From positions 1 through 8,158 of the forward strand of contig DRQL01000328.1 in NCBI GenBank assembly GCA_011371465.1: a stretch of DNA of 8,158 bases. Direction: 5' to 3'. A program made the translations under genes and the position numbers. Positions within the stretch are counted from its first letter, which is position 1; each line of letters begins with the position of its first letter. Under the pieces are notes generated by a model, which was not told where the DNA came from, did not search any database, and saw only the letters and a program-made list of their open reading frames with translations. Shown one piece after another: positions 6,315 through 8,158 of this stretch. The stretch comes from Gammaproteobacteria bacterium (GTDB lineage Bacteria; Pseudomonadota; Gammaproteobacteria; DSM-19610).

Positions 6315-6503
6315 AAGGGCGTTGTCTGTCTGATTCCAGGGCGTTGATGCAGCCGAGCATCGCAGGCATTTTGCGATAGAGCGAGCGTCTGTTTGAGCGA
6401 ATCGAAGATTCGCGAGTTCAGCGAGCGCGCAAAATGTCGAGAAGCGCAGGGAACCCGCGCAGCGGGCAAATCATCGACCTGGAATCAGACAGACAACGCC
6501 CTT
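6315..6503 (-). repeat. Structured palindromic repeat, copy 2 (inverted)
   Basis: The second copy of the 6078-6271 element, on the opposite strand, lies 43 bases further on. Outer arms are 6315-6348 and 6470-6503 (34 bases, two mismatches; the outer 26 bases pair perfectly). Box A is at 6438-6477 (39/40 identical to copy 1) and box B at 6342-6364 (22/23). The core, 6365-6437, has a 9-bp stem (6367-6375 with 6428-6436) and a 7-bp inner hairpin (6397-6403 with 6407-6413, loop GAA). The middle stem seen in copy 1 is absent; AGCGAGCG occurs instead as a direct repeat (6380-6387, 6420-6427). The arm sequences differ completely from copy 1 yet pair within the copy. The element ends 33 bases before argG. 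Confidence 0.85.
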
Positions 6504-6506
6504 TTT
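6478..6506 (+). terminator. Possible intrinsic terminator formed by the copy 2 arm and T-run
   Basis: The right arm of copy 2 (6478-6501) pairs perfectly with 6317-6340 and is followed directly by five T residues (6502-6506), as in a rho-independent terminator reading rightward. It could stop transcripts arriving from the pdh operon before argG. The enclosed loop is about 137 bases, far longer than in normal terminators, unless the interior folds first, so this is tentative. Confidence 0.25.
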
Positions 6507-6536
6507 GCCAATGTGGATAAAGAAAAGGTTTTTACC

Positions 6537-7748
6537 ATGTCAAAAGTAAACAAAGTCGTCCTCGCTTACTCAGGTGGTCTGGATACCTCCATTATCCTCA
6601 AGTGGCTGGAGGACACCTACGGTTGCGAGGTGGTGACCTTCACCGCCGACATCGGCCAGGGCGAGGAAGTCGAACCGGCGCGCGCCAAGGCACAGGCGAT
6701 GGGTGTGAAGGAAATCTACATCGAGGACCTGCGCGAGGATTTTGCACGAGACTACGTCTTCCCGATGTTTCGCGCCAACGCCATCTATGAAGGAGAATAC
6801 CTGCTCGGCACATCGATTGCCCGGCCGCTGATCGCCAAACGCCTGGTAGAGATCGCCAACGAGACCGGTGCGGACGCCATTTCGCACGGCGCCACCGGCA
6901 AAGGCAATGACCAGGTGCGTTTTGAACTGGGCGCCTATGCTCTGAAACCGGACGTGAAGGTAATCGCGCCCTGGCGCGAGTGGGACCTGGGTTCGCGGGA
7001 ATCGCTGATGGCCTACGCGGAACAACACGGCATCCCGGTGGACTTCAACAAAGGCAAAAAATCACCGTACTCGATGGACGCCAACTCACTGCACATATCC
7101 TACGAGGGCGGCATCCTGGAAGATCCCTGGGCAGAGCCGGAAGAATCGATGTGGCGCTGGACCGTCGCGCCGGAACAGGCGCCGGATGCCCCGGCCTACG
7201 TGGAGCTGGAATATAAAAACGGTGACATCGTGGCCATCGATGGCAAAGCCGTAACCCCGGGCCAGGTAATGGAACAGCTGAACAAACTGGGCGGCGAAAA
7301 CGGCGTAGGCCGGGATGACATCGTGGAAAATCGCTACGTAGGCATGAAATCGCGCGGCTGCTACGAAACGCCCGCAGGCACCATCATGCTCAAGGCGCAC
7401 CGCGCCATGGAATCGCTGACCCTGGATCGCGAAGTGGCGCACCTGAAGGACGAACTGATGCCGCGCTACGCTGAACTGGTATACAACGGCTACTGGTGGA
7501 GTCCCGAGCGGGAAATGATGCAACAGATGATCGATGCCTCGCAGGCCAGCGTGAACGGCAAGGTGCGCGTCAAGCTGTACAAGGGTAATGTAATCATTGC
7601 GGGTCGCATGTCCGCAACGGATTCCCTGTTCGACGAACGCATTGCCACCTTTGAGGATGACGAGGGCGCTTACAACCAGAAAGACGCCGAAGGTTTCATC
7701 AAGCTGAATGCGCTGCGACTGCGCATAGCCGCGCGCAGGAAGCCGTAG
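6537..7748 (+). CDS. argG: Argininosuccinate synthase
   Basis: This 403-residue cytosolic enzyme joins citrulline and aspartate, using ATP, to form argininosuccinate in arginine biosynthesis. The N-terminal nucleotide-binding loop AYSGGLDTS spans residues 10-18 and the second family signature GATGKGNDQVRFE spans 118-130; SPYSMDANSLHISYEGG (176-192) and the C-terminal synthase/tetramerisation region with RMSATDSLFDE are intact. Length fits the short (about 400-residue) bacterial type rather than the longer E. coli form. The ATG at 6537 is chosen because the protein starts with the typical SKVNKVVLAYSGG and AAAAGG (6523-6528) lies eight bases upstream. The frame is open back to 6393, but that extension lies in repeat copy 2 and should not be translated. 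No arginine-repressor box or convincing promoter is visible in front. gloA follows after 26 bases. Confidence 0.97.
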   Translation: MSKVNKVVLAYSGGLDTSIILKWLEDTYGCEVVTFTADIGQGEEVEPARAKAQAMGVKEIYIEDLREDFARDYVFPMFRANAIYEGEYLLGTSIARPLIAKRLVEIANETGADAISHGATGKGNDQVRFELGAYALKPDVKVIAPWREWDLGSRESLMAYAEQHGIPVDFNKGKKSPYSMDANSLHISYEGGILEDPWAEPEESMWRWTVAPEQAPDAPAYVELEYKNGDIVAIDGKAVTPGQVMEQLNKLGGENGVGRDDIVENRYVGMKSRGCYETPAGTIMLKAHRAMESLTLDREVAHLKDELMPRYAELVYNGYWWSPEREMMQQMIDASQASVNGKVRVKLYKGNVIIAGRMSATDSLFDERIATFEDDEGAYNQKDAEGFIKLNALRLRIAARRKP

Positions 7749-7774
7749 GCAGCAGGGGGAAAGAGGAAAACCTT

Positions 7775-8158
7775 ATGCGCATACTGCATACCATGTTACG
7801 GGTCGGTGACCTGGATCGATCCATCAGGTTTTATACCGAAGTGCTGGGCATGCGCCTGTTACGGAAGAAAGACTATCCCGACGGCAGGTTCACACTGGCG
7901 TTCATCGGTTACGGCGACGAATCCGAAAATACCGTCATCGAACTGACGTACAACTGGGATACCGATCACTATGAGCTCGGTACCGGCTACGGCCACATCG
8001 CACTGGAAGTGGACGACGTCTACGAGGCAACCGCAGAGATCAGCAGGCGGGGCGGGAAAATTCTGCGCGAAGCCGGGCCGATGAATGCCGGCACGACCAT
8101 TATTTCCTTCGTGGAGGACCCGGACGGGTATCCCATCGAGCTGATCGGGAAGAAGACC
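7775..8158 (+). CDS. gloA: Lactoylglutathione lyase (glyoxalase I), 3' end missing
   Basis: Glyoxalase I converts the hemithioacetal of methylglyoxal and glutathione to S-lactoylglutathione, the first step of cytosolic methylglyoxal detoxification. The 128 visible residues form nearly the whole protein (about 135 in E. coli), and no stop is reached by the window edge. The two beta-alpha-beta-beta-beta modules supply metal ligands His5 (ILHTMLRV), Glu56 (VIELTYNW), His74 (GYGHIALEV) and Glu122 (YPIELIG), the same numbers as in E. coli GloA, so a nickel-type short glyoxalase is likely. Further signatures are SIRFYTEVLGMRLL (16-29) and FVEDPDGYPIEL (112-123). AGAGGA (7762-7767), seven bases before the ATG, supports the start. 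It lies 26 bases after argG with no terminator between, so it may share the argG transcript. Confidence 0.95.
   Translation, partial: MRILHTMLRVGDLDRSIRFYTEVLGMRLLRKKDYPDGRFTLAFIGYGDESENTVIELTYNWDTDHYELGTGYGHIALEVDDVYEATAEISRRGGKILREAGPMNAGTTIISFVEDPDGYPIELIGKKT

Noticed and set aside
6084..6469. Several open frames of about 87 codons on both strands across the repeat pair.
   Set aside because: They follow the palindromes, and box A gives the same PAARVPCASR peptide in more than one of them; no ribosome sites or independent coding signal were seen.
6078..6503. Integron attC site or CRISPR array as an explanation for the structured repeats.
   Set aside because: The RYYYAAC/GTTRRRY ends of attC sites are missing and no integrase or cassette is present; there are only two long inverted copies rather than short regular direct repeats with spacers.
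6393..6536. In-frame 48-residue N-terminal extension of argG.
   Set aside because: It is read out of repeat copy 2; the conserved ArgG N-terminus starts at 6537 with its own ribosome site.

Overview
The window looks like a chromosomal, GC-rich housekeeping segment from a gammaproteobacterium, possibly a Chromatiales-like or sulfur-oxidiser-type lineage. This rests on an E. coli-type class II dihydroorotase, a GloA with E. coli residue numbering at all four metal ligands, and the overall codon use. The assignment is an inference and is not firm below class level.

Layout. (1) Positions 1-755, minus strand: the 5' part of pyrC (dihydroorotase), running off the left edge. (2) Positions 756-1019: a divergent intergenic leader with a candidate sigma70 promoter and two clear hairpins. 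(3) Positions 1020-6065, plus strand: a compact three-gene pyruvate dehydrogenase operon. It holds pdhA (E1 alpha), pdhB (E1 beta, start overlapping the pdhA stop) and one 1016-residue gene that fuses the whole E2 dihydrolipoamide acetyltransferase (two near-identical lipoyl domains, a peripheral-subunit-binding domain, a compact catalytic domain) to a complete E3 dihydrolipoamide dehydrogenase. (4) Positions 6066-6536: a 471-base gene-free stretch filled by two copies, in inverted orientation, of a roughly 190-base structured repeat. (5) Positions 6537-7748: argG (argininosuccinate synthase). (6) From 7775 to the right edge: gloA (glyoxalase I), missing only its 3' end.

How the parts work together. 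The three pdh genes together encode every catalytic activity of a pyruvate dehydrogenase complex: thiamine-dependent decarboxylation by E1 alpha/beta, acetyl transfer to CoA by E2, and reoxidation of the lipoyl arm by E3. The fusion would fix E2:E3 at 1:1 and put the swinging arms, the acetyltransferase and the dehydrogenase on one chain. pyrC, argG and gloA are unrelated metabolic neighbours.

Most interesting. Two observations stand out. One is the E2-E3 fusion with a cyanobacterial/plastid-like E2 catalytic domain. The other is the repeat pair at 6078-6503: the two copies share almost identical internal boxes (39/40 and 22/23 bases), but their outer arms, core stem and inner hairpin differ in sequence from copy to copy while staying self-complementary within each copy. 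That pattern of conserved boxes with covarying stems suggests selection on structure in a repeat family I cannot name.
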